A DNA stretch of 64,000 nucleotides from Thalassotalea hakodatensis (GTDB taxonomy: Bacteria; Pseudomonadota; Gammaproteobacteria; Enterobacterales; Alteromonadaceae): positions 248,001-312,000 of the forward strand of contig NZ_AP027365.1 in the NCBI RefSeq assembly GCF_030295995.1, given 5' to 3'. Positions within the stretch are counted from its first letter, which is position 1. Each line of letters opens with the position of its first letter. Position numbers and translations under genes: made by a program. A model generated the notes under the pieces. It searched no databases. It was not told the DNA's origin and saw only the letters and a list, made by a program, of their open reading frames with translations. Below, in pieces: positions 36,068-44,202 of the stretch.

Positions 36068-37384
36068 TTAGCTCTTGATATGCCTTGTTGCTATATAAAG
36101 GATTAAAAATGGCACAATAGAGAAAATATATCGTGCAAAAAAACCGAGGAATTCAGCATACATAAATTGTGCTGAAAACATAACGACAGAAAATAAAAAA
36201 ATTAGTCGAATTATAGGCGACTGCTGCCTTTTTAATTTAAAAAGCATTAAGCTTAACGTAGCAGCAAAAATTAAACTTCCAACCAACGCACCAATGCGAC
36301 CAAAGTTCATCATTAATTCGGTATAAAGCCCTGTAGTAAGTGAGGAATTACCTTTTCTACCTACAACGTAAGAGCCTGGGTAAATTGCATTTTTTAGACG
36401 TGGCCCAGCTCCTACTGGCTTTTTTGGCCAAATAGATCGTGGAATAAAGTTAGCAAAACCTGCTAGATAGGTGATGCCAAGCTCCAAATCTTGTTCGTTT
36501 TCCATTAACCAAACAATGTTTTCGTGGTTACCAAATGCACCATTAAGGGAATTGATAAGACCATACTCTGTTGTTTGAGTATTTAATGTACTTGCTTTGC
36601 TACGCATTTTGCCAATGGTATGTAGTGCAAAAACAATACTTAATATCACAAAAAGTAATGAAACGGTTTTGCGTAACTGGCTAAAAGTGAGGTGCCCTGC
36701 ATACTTGCGATTAAACGATAGCGAAAAAGATAATAAACTAATAATTAAAAGAAAAAGTGAATTTCTATTACTGTTGATACCATAATAAGTTGCTGCTAAA
36801 ACCAATGAAACAATGAACCCGACTAAGCTAATTTTATTTATCCAAAAGCTTTTTTTTCCATGATAAAAAACAAAGAAAAATAGCAGACATGACACGTATG
36901 TCCAATGGGCAAGTAACAAACTAAGCCCGTTACCAACTCCCATTGATATTCGATCAGTGATGTAATTTTCGTAGCCTAATGTGAGTATGTGTATGATGTT
37001 TTTTCCTGCATAATAAGCACCGACTAAAAAAATAACTGTTGTCACTTGCAACGCTCTTTTTAGAAAAGTGTGGCTTAAATTAAAGTGTAATAGCTCTGGC
37101 TTTTCATCGACTGGAAAACAAGACAGCCCAAAGATAAAAACAGCATGAAGCAAAGCAACAAAAAGTAATGAAAAAATGTATGGTTGGAGATCGTACTCAA
37201 CGTTGTATCTAAAGTAACTTACGTCCCATTGCAGTAGTGGCATCATTAGATGGATCAGAAAGAAAAAGATTGTTGATAAAACAATAGGACTATTAAATAA
37301 ACGTGCTACACCTAAGTTATAGACTCTAAAAAGGGCAATAAAGAGAAAGAATATACTTAATGTTAAGAACAATGAAATTACCAT
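36068..37384 (-). CDS. wzy: O-antigen/oligosaccharide repeat-unit polymerase (Wzy-like)
   Basis: A 438-residue polytopic protein with about 11 hydrophobic helices and a large soluble loop near residues 270-350 (TIGKMRSKASTLNTQTTEYG ... IPRSIWPKKPVGAGPRLK). The RSIWPxKP motif is common in repeat-unit polymerases. It would polymerise lipid-linked repeat units on the periplasmic face. Like most Wzy proteins it is recognised by topology and context more than by residues. It lies between the oxidoreductase gene and a glycosyltransferase and is noticeably more AT-rich than the surrounding chromosome. Confidence 0.8.
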   Translation of the reverse strand: MVISLFLTLSIFFLFIALFRVYNLGVARLFNSPIVLSTIFFFLIHLMMPLLQWDVSYFRYNVEYDLQPYIFSLLFVALLHAVFIFGLSCFPVDEKPELLHFNLSHTFLKRALQVTTVIFLVGAYYAGKNIIHILTLGYENYITDRISMGVGNGLSLLLAHWTYVSCLLFFFVFYHGKKSFWINKISLVGFIVSLVLAATYYGINSNRNSLFLLIISLLSFSLSFNRKYAGHLTFSQLRKTVSLLFVILSIVFALHTIGKMRSKASTLNTQTTEYGLINSLNGAFGNHENIVWLMENEQDLELGITYLAGFANFIPRSIWPKKPVGAGPRLKNAIYPGSYVVGRKGNSSLTTGLYTELMMNFGRIGALVGSLIFAATLSLMLFKLKRQQSPIIRLIFLFSVVMFSAQFMYAEFLGFFARYIFSIVPFLILYIATRHIKS

Positions 37385-37418
37385 AAAAGTATGATTCCTT
37401 TATATGACTTGCTAATAA

Positions 37419-38534
37419 TCAACATATTGCCTTATTAAATAAGTCGTGTAATTGTTGTTCAAAACATACTGGTTGCGTGCCCGAGCAGTTTGTTTGCTGT
37501 TCTTTAAATGTTGTTAATTTTTGCCTAAGTATTTTTATCAATAGATCAGTATCATGATACGGCACCATAATTGTTCCTGGATACTTTCGAAGTGATTTAG
37601 CGGTTTTTACTTCTGAGTTTACAATGATGTTTGTATTGGTGCTAAGTGCATCCCCCCATTTGTTCGATTGAGCAAATTTATTAATTTCGATAGCTGGATC
37701 ATAGTAGGTTAAGACGTAATCAGAAGAAAAGTAAGACGCTAAAGCCATTGCATTTGACACTTTACCAAGGTAGCTAACATTATCGAGTGATATCAATTCC
37801 TGAGCAGCTTTACAATCGACTTTACCTGCGACAATAAATTTAATCTCATCTGATTGAAATTTATTGGCTATATATAAGGCAGCATTCATTCCCCTATCTT
37901 TGCCAAGCCAGCCATTTATATTAATAATGATCTTCGACGTTGGCCAATTATTTTCACGGTACAGTTTCTTTGCTTTAGATAACTCTTCTCTTGAGGGGGT
38001 ATTTTTTAACGTGAACATATTTTTTGACAACTGTTTATACCTATCTTCGCCAGGGATCACATGCATTAAGACGCGTGTTGAAGTATATTCTTCTAATGCT
38101 TGAATACATCGTTTAATAAAACTGGGAAAGGGAAAAACGAGTGAAAACCTATCAGCATCATCGAAGATAATGTCAAACTTTCTGATTTTAGCTGCTAACA
38201 GTGCCGGAAAAGCTGTTTCAAATCCTAAGGCCCAAATAGGAGAGTTATCTTTTCTTAATAGGCAGTAACCAAATACACGAAGCATCCACCATATATAAAG
38301 AAGTTTAGTCAATTTACCGCCATAGCCCCCGCCAGTAATAAGAGCTTTAGTTTCGATTTTATGCGTTGGTAATTCTTTTTCTATTGCTTCACTTGCGTCT
38401 CTTATCCAAGCAATATGCTTAAGCGAGTTAACTTTTTTATCATTGAATAAAAAGTTTGCTAGTTTAAAGAGCCTAGTTCTATTGGATAATGAGGATACCG
38501 GAGCGATAATCGTGAAAGTCGTTTTTATACACAT
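37419..38534 (-). CDS. Putative glycosyltransferase
   Basis: A 371-residue protein that looks like a GT-B glycosyltransferase of unassigned family. The C-terminal half has IININGWLGKDRGMNAAL (nucleotide-domain entry), IKFIVAGKVDCKAA, VSYLGKVSNAMALASYFSSDYVLTYYDP and EINKFAQSNKWGDAL, where EINKxAxxNKxxDAL resembles the donor-binding motif of GT4 enzymes. The N-terminal half is poorly conserved. It overlaps the flippase gene by 10 bases. Donor and acceptor unknown; it probably adds one sugar to the repeat unit. Confidence 0.65.
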   Translation of the reverse strand: MCIKTTFTIIAPVSSLSNRTRLFKLANFLFNDKKVNSLKHIAWIRDASEAIEKELPTHKIETKALITGGGYGGKLTKLLYIWWMLRVFGYCLLRKDNSPIWALGFETAFPALLAAKIRKFDIIFDDADRFSLVFPFPSFIKRCIQALEEYTSTRVLMHVIPGEDRYKQLSKNMFTLKNTPSREELSKAKKLYRENNWPTSKIIININGWLGKDRGMNAALYIANKFQSDEIKFIVAGKVDCKAAQELISLDNVSYLGKVSNAMALASYFSSDYVLTYYDPAIEINKFAQSNKWGDALSTNTNIIVNSEVKTAKSLRKYPGTIMVPYHDTDLLIKILRQKLTTFKEQQTNCSGTQPVCFEQQLHDLFNKAIC

Positions 38535-39733
38535 AGCTTTTCTTTTTCAATTAGGGCTAAACGTGCATATCTTTGGGAAACAAAGGCGCGCATGCTCCAA
38601 TGTATTGCTGTTGTTGCACTTATTGAGGTAAATAGAATGTATATTGGCAAGCTTTTAGTTAACAAAAGGTAAATAATAGTTAGATAAATCAACATGAACA
38701 GCCAGTTAAGCTTAGCGGTAAAGGCTAGTGTCTCATGACGGGCAAAAAGACCTAGGCAAATTGAAGATACAGTATAGCTTCCTCTTGCAATACACATTAT
38801 AAAGATAGAGATAATTATGCTTGGTTCTAATTGAATTCCTTTATCTTGGTAATATAGCTTGTAGATAAGAAAACCGAAGGCAATTGATAAAGTAGATAAA
38901 GCAATGGAAACTATAAAAAGTTTCACGGAGTAAGCTTTAAAAGTGTGTAAAGTAAATACATCCATTGTTTTTATTTTGGGTGCAAGGTAGAAACCGAAAA
39001 AACCAAAAAAACTAATGGCAATAGAACTGAACATAACGAAGTGTGTATAAAGAATATAGGCTGTCTTTTGGTGACCCAATGCGTTAATAAGCATTTGTTC
39101 ACCATAAATTGCAACAACCAGTGTTATATTGTGAAAAAAAAATGCAAGTCCAACGTTACGATGATTAGATTCTTGAATCGTATTGTGTGTTATTGTTTTG
39201 TTAATTATTTTCGTTTTGTTCAAGTAATAAAGAGAAAACAATAGCAAAATACTTAAGCTAGCGGTGAACCAAGACTCAACATTTAAAAGTGATAAAACCA
39301 TACAAGTTAATATTGCAATCTTCCAGCCATTAGTTGCTAATTGTGCAAGTGTTAATAAATGATTCGCGCGAAATATGGCTGAAATCATGGTTAAAATACT
39401 AAGAAAATAAACACTCATTATTAGCTGTAAAGTGCTGATGGCTAATGTTAAAAATACAGTAGAAGCAATGTAAAGAATGCAACAAATCAGAGTGCTTTGG
39501 ACTAGAAAAGCAATGAATATCTTTTTGCTTTGATTGGGTGTTCGTATGATTACCTGATCTAACCCCAGAATGCAGACACTGGCAGCGATAAAAAGGGTTG
39601 ATTTATAGAAGGCCCATTGTGTCACTATATCGCTAGGGTAATTTGCGACTATATATAAATCAGCAAGAAAAAATGACAATAAACCAAGGCCATACAAGCC
39701 AAAGCTCAACACTAGTTGCTTATTAACGTTCAC
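38525..39733 (-). CDS. wzx: Polysaccharide flippase-like membrane protein (Wzx-like)
   Basis: A 402-residue protein with about 12 hydrophobic helices and short loops. The N-terminus (NKQLVLSFGLYGLGLLSFF...) and topology fit the MOP/PST flippase superfamily, which moves undecaprenyl-linked repeat units across the inner membrane. Sequence conservation in this family is low, so the call rests on topology and position among wzy, glycosyltransferase and acyltransferase genes. It overlaps the next gene by 11 bases and the previous one by 10. AT-rich like its neighbours. Confidence 0.7.
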   Translation of the reverse strand: MNVNKQLVLSFGLYGLGLLSFFLADLYIVANYPSDIVTQWAFYKSTLFIAASVCILGLDQVIIRTPNQSKKIFIAFLVQSTLICCILYIASTVFLTLAISTLQLIMSVYFLSILTMISAIFRANHLLTLAQLATNGWKIAILTCMVLSLLNVESWFTASLSILLLFSLYYLNKTKIINKTITHNTIQESNHRNVGLAFFFHNITLVVAIYGEQMLINALGHQKTAYILYTHFVMFSSIAISFFGFFGFYLAPKIKTMDVFTLHTFKAYSVKLFIVSIALSTLSIAFGFLIYKLYYQDKGIQLEPSIIISIFIMCIARGSYTVSSICLGLFARHETLAFTAKLNWLFMLIYLTIIYLLLTKSLPIYILFTSISATTAIHWSMRAFVSQRYARLALIEKEKLCV

Positions 39734-40253
39734 CTATCCGCCTTTCACCTACTTTGACAGCTGGATTACCAGCATAGATTCCAAACGATTCAGCGTTTTT
39801 TGTTAGTACTGCCCCTGCTGCAATAATAGCGCCTTGTCCAATGAAGTCGACAGATGGGAGAATAATGGCATTTGCACCGATCCAACTGTACTTTTCGATA
39901 TGAATCGCTGAAAAAGTAACGCCGTTTAAACGCCAATTTGTTTCGCCATCATGTATATTGTGATTGTGCGTATATATTTTTGCACCTTCAGAAATTGAAA
40001 CTTGCTCTTCGATATGCACACCACCCGAAAAATCGATATACACATCTTTGCCGATATGAATGCTACTTGAAAGTATTAATTTACTATTATTATTTTTATG
40101 CGCTTTGACGATAGTAACTCTTGTGTCTACATGTAATTCATGAGCGTTAAAATATTTCCGATATAACCACCAACGAATGCGGCGTAAGCCTGGGGCTGAA
40201 AATATAGAAAAATCTTTAAGTAGCAATATGAGTAACTTTAAAACAATGTTCAT
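39723..40253 (-). CDS. Hexapeptide-repeat acyltransferase (WcaF/maltose-acetyltransferase type)
   Basis: A 176-residue left-handed beta-helix acyltransferase. It has YTHNHNIHD (catalytic His region), WIGANAIILPSVDFIGQGAIIAAGAVLTKN and YAGNPAVKVGERRI, the usual C-terminal signature. It probably O-acetylates a sugar in the repeat unit. It is the first gene of the - strand cluster, so the cluster promoter should lie in 40254-40417. Acceptor unknown. Confidence 0.83.
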   Translation of the reverse strand: MNIVLKLLILLLKDFSIFSAPGLRRIRWWLYRKYFNAHELHVDTRVTIVKAHKNNNSKLILSSSIHIGKDVYIDFSGGVHIEEQVSISEGAKIYTHNHNIHDGETNWRLNGVTFSAIHIEKYSWIGANAIILPSVDFIGQGAIIAAGAVLTKNAESFGIYAGNPAVKVGERRIGER

Positions 40254-40271
40254 GAGTTATTATTATTTTGT

Positions 40272-40412
40272 AAATAGCGTGCTTATATTTACAGAAGTTA
40301 CAGTAAAAAGGAATGCCTTGTCACTTGTTTAGCTTATATAAGATGCTTTTATTGAGGGGAGTTTACTTTCAATGACTATATGGCGAGTATAGTTGGCAAA
40401 TAGCGTGTTTAT
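40272..40412 (+). repeat. Two near-identical 15-base direct repeats upstream of the glycan cluster
   Basis: AAATAGCGTGCTTAT (40272-40286) and AAATAGCGTGTTTAT (40398-40412) differ at one base and are 126 bases apart, about twelve helical turns. They bracket the 164-base region between the AraC-type gene and the first glycan gene. They also share an AGCRYGYTT core with the pair at 41384/41468 on the other side of the AraC gene. Probably regulator-binding sites. Confidence 0.45.
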
Positions 40413-40417
40413 CACCT

Positions 40418-41293
40418 CTACGCAAGCACAACGTTTTTCCCTGCATAGATTTTGCGAAATTCGCTCGGTTTCATTGCTTTAAATTGTAAAAAACGGCGAT
40501 TGAAATTGGAAATATTATTAAAACCACAAGTATCACTAATGGTGTAAATTGGCTTTTGACTATTTATCAACAACGAACATGCCTTGCTAATACGTAATTG
40601 ATTAACAAACTCAGTGAATGTTTGCTCAGTGCGGTGCTTAAAAAAACGATGAAAATGGTTGGTGCTCATATGTACTAATTCTGCAAGGTGTTCCGCACGA
40701 ATAGTTTCGGTGTAATGTTCATGGATGTAACGAATAACTTTATCCAATTTATCGGTTGAAGGATCAGAGGTGAGCACAACGCTGTAGCCACTGCTTGATA
40801 ACGGCTGCTTATCTGGATCATTGGCCATAATATCTAATATGTTAAGTAAGCCGATGAATCGTGTGCTAGCGTCAGCATTTTGCATGGTTGAAAATACCTT
40901 AGCGGCATTAACAACGGCTTGTTTACCAAAGGTTATCCCTCTTTTTGACAACGATAGCAGTGGTTTGAATTTTTCTAAATCAGGCATACCAAATACAAGA
41001 CTTTCTAGCCAGCTGATAGGGAGTTGAGCCACATAAACTTGCTGCTTTTTCCCTTTGACGGCAGGGGAAGAACACCAAGTATGGGGTAAATGAGGCCCGA
41101 GAAAAGCCATATCAAATTCATCGTAATTATCAATATTATCACCAACATAACGTTGACCTTTGCTATTCAGCGTTAATGCTATTTCGTACTCAGGATGGTA
41201 ATGCCAATGAAAACCAATATGTTCTTGCTCATATAACCAATAACGCCATGAGGAATTTTCGGAAGGAATAATTTTTTCAAATAATAATTTCAT
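40418..41293 (-). CDS. AraC-family transcriptional regulator, divergent from the nag locus
   Basis: A 291-residue regulator. The N-terminal cupin-like sensing domain includes FHWHYHPEYEIALTLNSKGQRYVGD. The C-terminal double helix-turn-helix runs from about 190: AEHLAELVHMSTNHFHRFFK as the first HTH and AISDTCGFNNISNFNRRF-type (here TISDTCGFNNISNFNRRFLQF) as the signature second one. It diverges from nagX across 331 bases, so control of the GlcNAc genes is likely, with GlcNAc or a chitin oligosaccharide as candidate effector. Many Alteromonadales use a LacI-type NagR for this; here none is present in the window. The effector is inferred. Confidence 0.87.
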   Translation of the reverse strand: MKLLFEKIIPSENSSWRYWLYEQEHIGFHWHYHPEYEIALTLNSKGQRYVGDNIDNYDEFDMAFLGPHLPHTWCSSPAVKGKKQQVYVAQLPISWLESLVFGMPDLEKFKPLLSLSKRGITFGKQAVVNAAKVFSTMQNADASTRFIGLLNILDIMANDPDKQPLSSSGYSVVLTSDPSTDKLDKVIRYIHEHYTETIRAEHLAELVHMSTNHFHRFFKHRTEQTFTEFVNQLRISKACSLLINSQKPIYTISDTCGFNNISNFNRRFLQFKAMKPSEFRKIYAGKNVVLA

Positions 41294-41624
41294 GGTGTTA
41301 GTGGTGTTACGAGTGCTAATAGAAAAGTATCAGTAAATGATGGAAAAGTATATCAATAGATGATTGATACCCAGCACACTAGTATTCAGCACGTTTTTAT
41401 TGATCGTTTACATTCAAACACTGAATATTTTAAGCATCGTTAAAGGTATTGTTGCAGTGAAGATATTGTTCAGCACGTTTATATTGTGGTTGAGAGATAA
41501 TATGTTCAAAACGGATTTAATGGTTAACACTGGATGAGGCAAGGACTGTAAGGTGACTTCCAGAATATGTATAACACTCACCTCATAAATTAAATGTACT
41601 TAACTATTAAGTTTGGAGAAAATA
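41294..41624 (+). promoter_or_regulatory. Divergent regulatory region between the AraC-type gene and nagX, with paired repeats
   Basis: A 331-base region without a gene. ATTCAGCACGTTTTTATTG (41384-41402) and GTTCAGCACGTTTATATTG (41468-41486) match at 17 of 19 bases and start 84 bases apart, eight helical turns, as expected for two binding sites of one dimeric AraC-type regulator. GGAG (41615-41618) is the ribosome-binding site that decides the nagX start. Confidence 0.6.
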
Positions 41625-42701
41625 GTGCAACGTTATATCGCTCTTGATGCCTTCCGTGGGCTCACCATCGCATTGATGATTCTGGTTAATACGCCTGGTA
41701 CATGGTCACATGTTTATGCGCCGTTACTACATGCAAAATGGCATGGATTGACCCCAACAGATCTGGTTTTTCCATTCTTTATGTTTATTGTCGGTTCGGC
41801 AATGTTTTTTGCTTTTAAAAAAGTCGACTTTCAATTAGATGCCCCATTAGCCTTTAAAGTGATCAAGCGCGGGTTTTTAATTTTCTTAATCGGTTTTTTA
41901 CTCAACATCTATCCTTTCACTGGCGATCCTGATACGTGGCGCATTATGGGTGTGTTACAACGTATTGGTATTGCCTATATTTTCGCTGCTTTTATTGTGC
42001 TGCTATTTAGACAGCGTGGGGTGTTAATTACTTCTGCTCTTATCCTTGTTGGCTATCACTTTTTGTTAATGACGGTCGGTGAAGGGGCTTACACATTAGA
42101 GAGTAATTTAGTACGCCAAGTTGATATTGCTGTGTTAGGAGCTAATCATATTTATGGTGGCTTCGGCGTACCGTTTGATCCCGAAGGGCTCGTGAGTACG
42201 ATACCTGCGATTGTCAGTGCTTTATTTGGCTTTGAAGTTACTCGCTTTATTAGTCAAATAAACGATAAACGTGATTCTATGATTAAGCTCATTCAACTAG
42301 GTTTTCTAGCGCTTATTGCTGGCTTGGCCCTAGACTTCGTTATACCTATTAATAAAGCATTATGGACAAGCTCCTACGTCATTTATACGGCAGGTTATGC
42401 TTGCTTAACCTTAGCGGTTTTTGTTTATCTGATTGATATTAAAAAATATGAAAAGCCAGTTAAACCTTTATTAGTATACGGCACAAATCCATTGTTTATT
42501 TATGTGTTGTCTTGGGTTTGGGTAGCAAGTTATAACTTTTTCCCTGTTGGTGACGGGACTATTCATCACTTTATGTTTAATAGCTTAGCTATTGTTTTTC
42601 CTGAAAAACTCGCCTCGTTTTTGTTTGCCTTTTTGCATGTTGTGTTTTTCTGGTGGTGTTCAAAATGGTTATATGAACGCAAGATTTTTATTAAAATTTA
42701 G
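41625..42701 (+). CDS. nagX: NagX-like acyltransferase-type membrane protein (DUF5009/HGSNAT-like)
   Basis: A 358-residue protein with about ten transmembrane helices. The N-terminal RYIALDAFRGLTIALMILVN and GLTPTDLVFPFFMFIVGSAM belong to the heparan-alpha-glucosaminide N-acetyltransferase-like family, called NagX in Shewanella GlcNAc loci. It may acetylate glucosamine or oligosaccharide across the inner membrane; the function is unproven in bacteria. GTG 41625 has GGAG 6 bases before it; the TTG at 41613 overlaps that site and is unlikely. It is followed by NagP after 159 bases. Confidence 0.82.
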   Translation: MQRYIALDAFRGLTIALMILVNTPGTWSHVYAPLLHAKWHGLTPTDLVFPFFMFIVGSAMFFAFKKVDFQLDAPLAFKVIKRGFLIFLIGFLLNIYPFTGDPDTWRIMGVLQRIGIAYIFAAFIVLLFRQRGVLITSALILVGYHFLLMTVGEGAYTLESNLVRQVDIAVLGANHIYGGFGVPFDPEGLVSTIPAIVSALFGFEVTRFISQINDKRDSMIKLIQLGFLALIAGLALDFVIPINKALWTSSYVIYTAGYACLTLAVFVYLIDIKKYEKPVKPLLVYGTNPLFIYVLSWVWVASYNFFPVGDGTIHHFMFNSLAIVFPEKLASFLFAFLHVVFFWWCSKWLYERKIFIKI

Positions 42702-42860
42702 CAAACTCGCGTTGAAGAATTCTGTGAGCGTGAACTAAAAATGTTGCTATAAGTGAAAACTTTTCTACTGGTGAACAAGTGAGTAATACAGTAAAACTAA
42801 AGTGTGTTTCAAATAATTAACACGCTGATGGAATATTAATACAACAATAAGGACACTTAC

Positions 42861-44129
42861 ATGAAGACAAATTACACAGGAGTCGCACTTGTACTCGTTA
42901 CGTTCTTTGCTATTTCTTTTATCACCAATATTCTGGGACCGCTATTTCCATCGCTGGTTAAAGATTTTGATATTAGCCTAGCTGTCGCGGGTTTTTTACC
43001 GTTTTCTTTTTTTGCTGCTTACGGTGTGATGTCAATCCCTTCGGGTATTTTAGTGGATAAATACGGTGAAAAATTCGTCATGTTAGCCGCTTTTGTCATG
43101 GCTGCTACCGGGTCTTTCCTTTTTGTGTTGAACCCTAGTTTTTTTATGGCGATGGGGTCGTTATTTTTAGTGGGTACTGGTATGGCAATGTTGCAGGTAG
43201 CAATTAATCCATTATTGCGCGTATCAGGTGGCCAAGAGCACTTTGCTTTTTACTCAGTGCTAGCTCAATTGCTTTTCGGTGGTGCTGCAACTCTAAGCCC
43301 TATTGTGTATAGCAATGTTGTTCAGGCGATGGCAAGTGGTGAAACGTCTGGCATCATAGGTTTTTTCAATAATAATGTTCCAGCGAATATGAGCTGGCTT
43401 TCAATGTATTGGATTTTTGCCGCTGTATCTGTCGCAATGCTTATCTTAATTACGTTAATTAAATTGCCAAAAGTTGAGTTAAAAGAAGACGAAGCTGTTG
43501 GTGCGATTGGTATTTATAAGCAATTATTGAAAAACAAATCAGTGATATTATTTTTTATCGGTATTGCTGCATATGTCGGTACAGAGCAAGGTGTTGCTAA
43601 CGCCATTTCAATTTTCTTAGAACGCTACCATGGTTTAGATCCCGTTATCGTAGGCGCTGAAGTCGTTAGTGATTTTTGGTTAATGCTGACACTAGGTTGT
43701 TTGTTAGGTTTGGTGTTGGTTAAGTTATTAGATAGCCGTTTAGTCTTGAAAATTTTTTCTGGGGCTGCAATGATAGCGCTGTCATTTGCGTTATTTGGTA
43801 GTGCAGAAGTCTCGGTGAATGCATTTCCGCTAGTGGGTTTTTTCCTATCGGTAATGTGGTCAGTAATATTTTCACTGGCGTTGAATTCAGTCGCAGAGCA
43901 TCACGGTTCTTTCGCTGGCATCTTATGTACCGGTATTGTCGGTGGTGGTTTAGCATCACCTTTGATAGGTGCAATAGCCGACATAACTGGCGATTTACGT
44001 GTGGGTATGATCGTGGTGTATATCACCTTAGGTTATATTTTTACTATTGGTTTTTGGGCAAAACCTTTAGTGGTGAACAAAACAATTAAGTTGTTTAACA
44101 AACACCATGCTGATTCAACAGTTACGTAA
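42861..44129 (+). CDS. nagP: GlcNAc permease NagP (FucP-family MFS transporter)
   Basis: A 422-residue major facilitator with 12 predicted helices, of the fucose-permease-like branch. Signatures include the N-terminal GPLFPSLVKDFDISLAVAGFLPFSFFAAYGVMSIPSGILVDKYGEK segment and the mid-protein FIGIAAYVGTEQGVANAISIFLERYHG (Glu and Gln in the substrate path). In Shewanella and Xanthomonas GlcNAc regulons NagP is the proton-coupled inner-membrane GlcNAc transporter. Neighbouring hexosaminidase and ROK kinase genes support that substrate. A clear ribosome-binding site (AATAAGGACAC) precedes ATG 42861. Confidence 0.88.
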   Translation: MKTNYTGVALVLVTFFAISFITNILGPLFPSLVKDFDISLAVAGFLPFSFFAAYGVMSIPSGILVDKYGEKFVMLAAFVMAATGSFLFVLNPSFFMAMGSLFLVGTGMAMLQVAINPLLRVSGGQEHFAFYSVLAQLLFGGAATLSPIVYSNVVQAMASGETSGIIGFFNNNVPANMSWLSMYWIFAAVSVAMLILITLIKLPKVELKEDEAVGAIGIYKQLLKNKSVILFFIGIAAYVGTEQGVANAISIFLERYHGLDPVIVGAEVVSDFWLMLTLGCLLGLVLVKLLDSRLVLKIFSGAAMIALSFALFGSAEVSVNAFPLVGFFLSVMWSVIFSLALNSVAEHHGSFAGILCTGIVGGGLASPLIGAIADITGDLRVGMIVVYITLGYIFTIGFWAKPLVVNKTIKLFNKHHADSTVT

Positions 44130-44202
44130 TATGAATAGAGATAAGAGAAGCTTTTAAAATGGCTGCTCATTTGGGGCAGCTAAACGATAAGGTAATAAAC
44201 AC

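Noticed and set aside
40254-40417. Possible JUMPstart/ops element for the glycan cluster
   Set aside because: The GGCGGTAGCG ops core is absent on either strand; only the AAATAGCGTG repeats are seen.
44155-44190. GGCTGC...GCAGCT hairpin before the GH20 lipoprotein gene
   Set aside because: Six pairs with a G-T pair and no T-tract; too weak to call.
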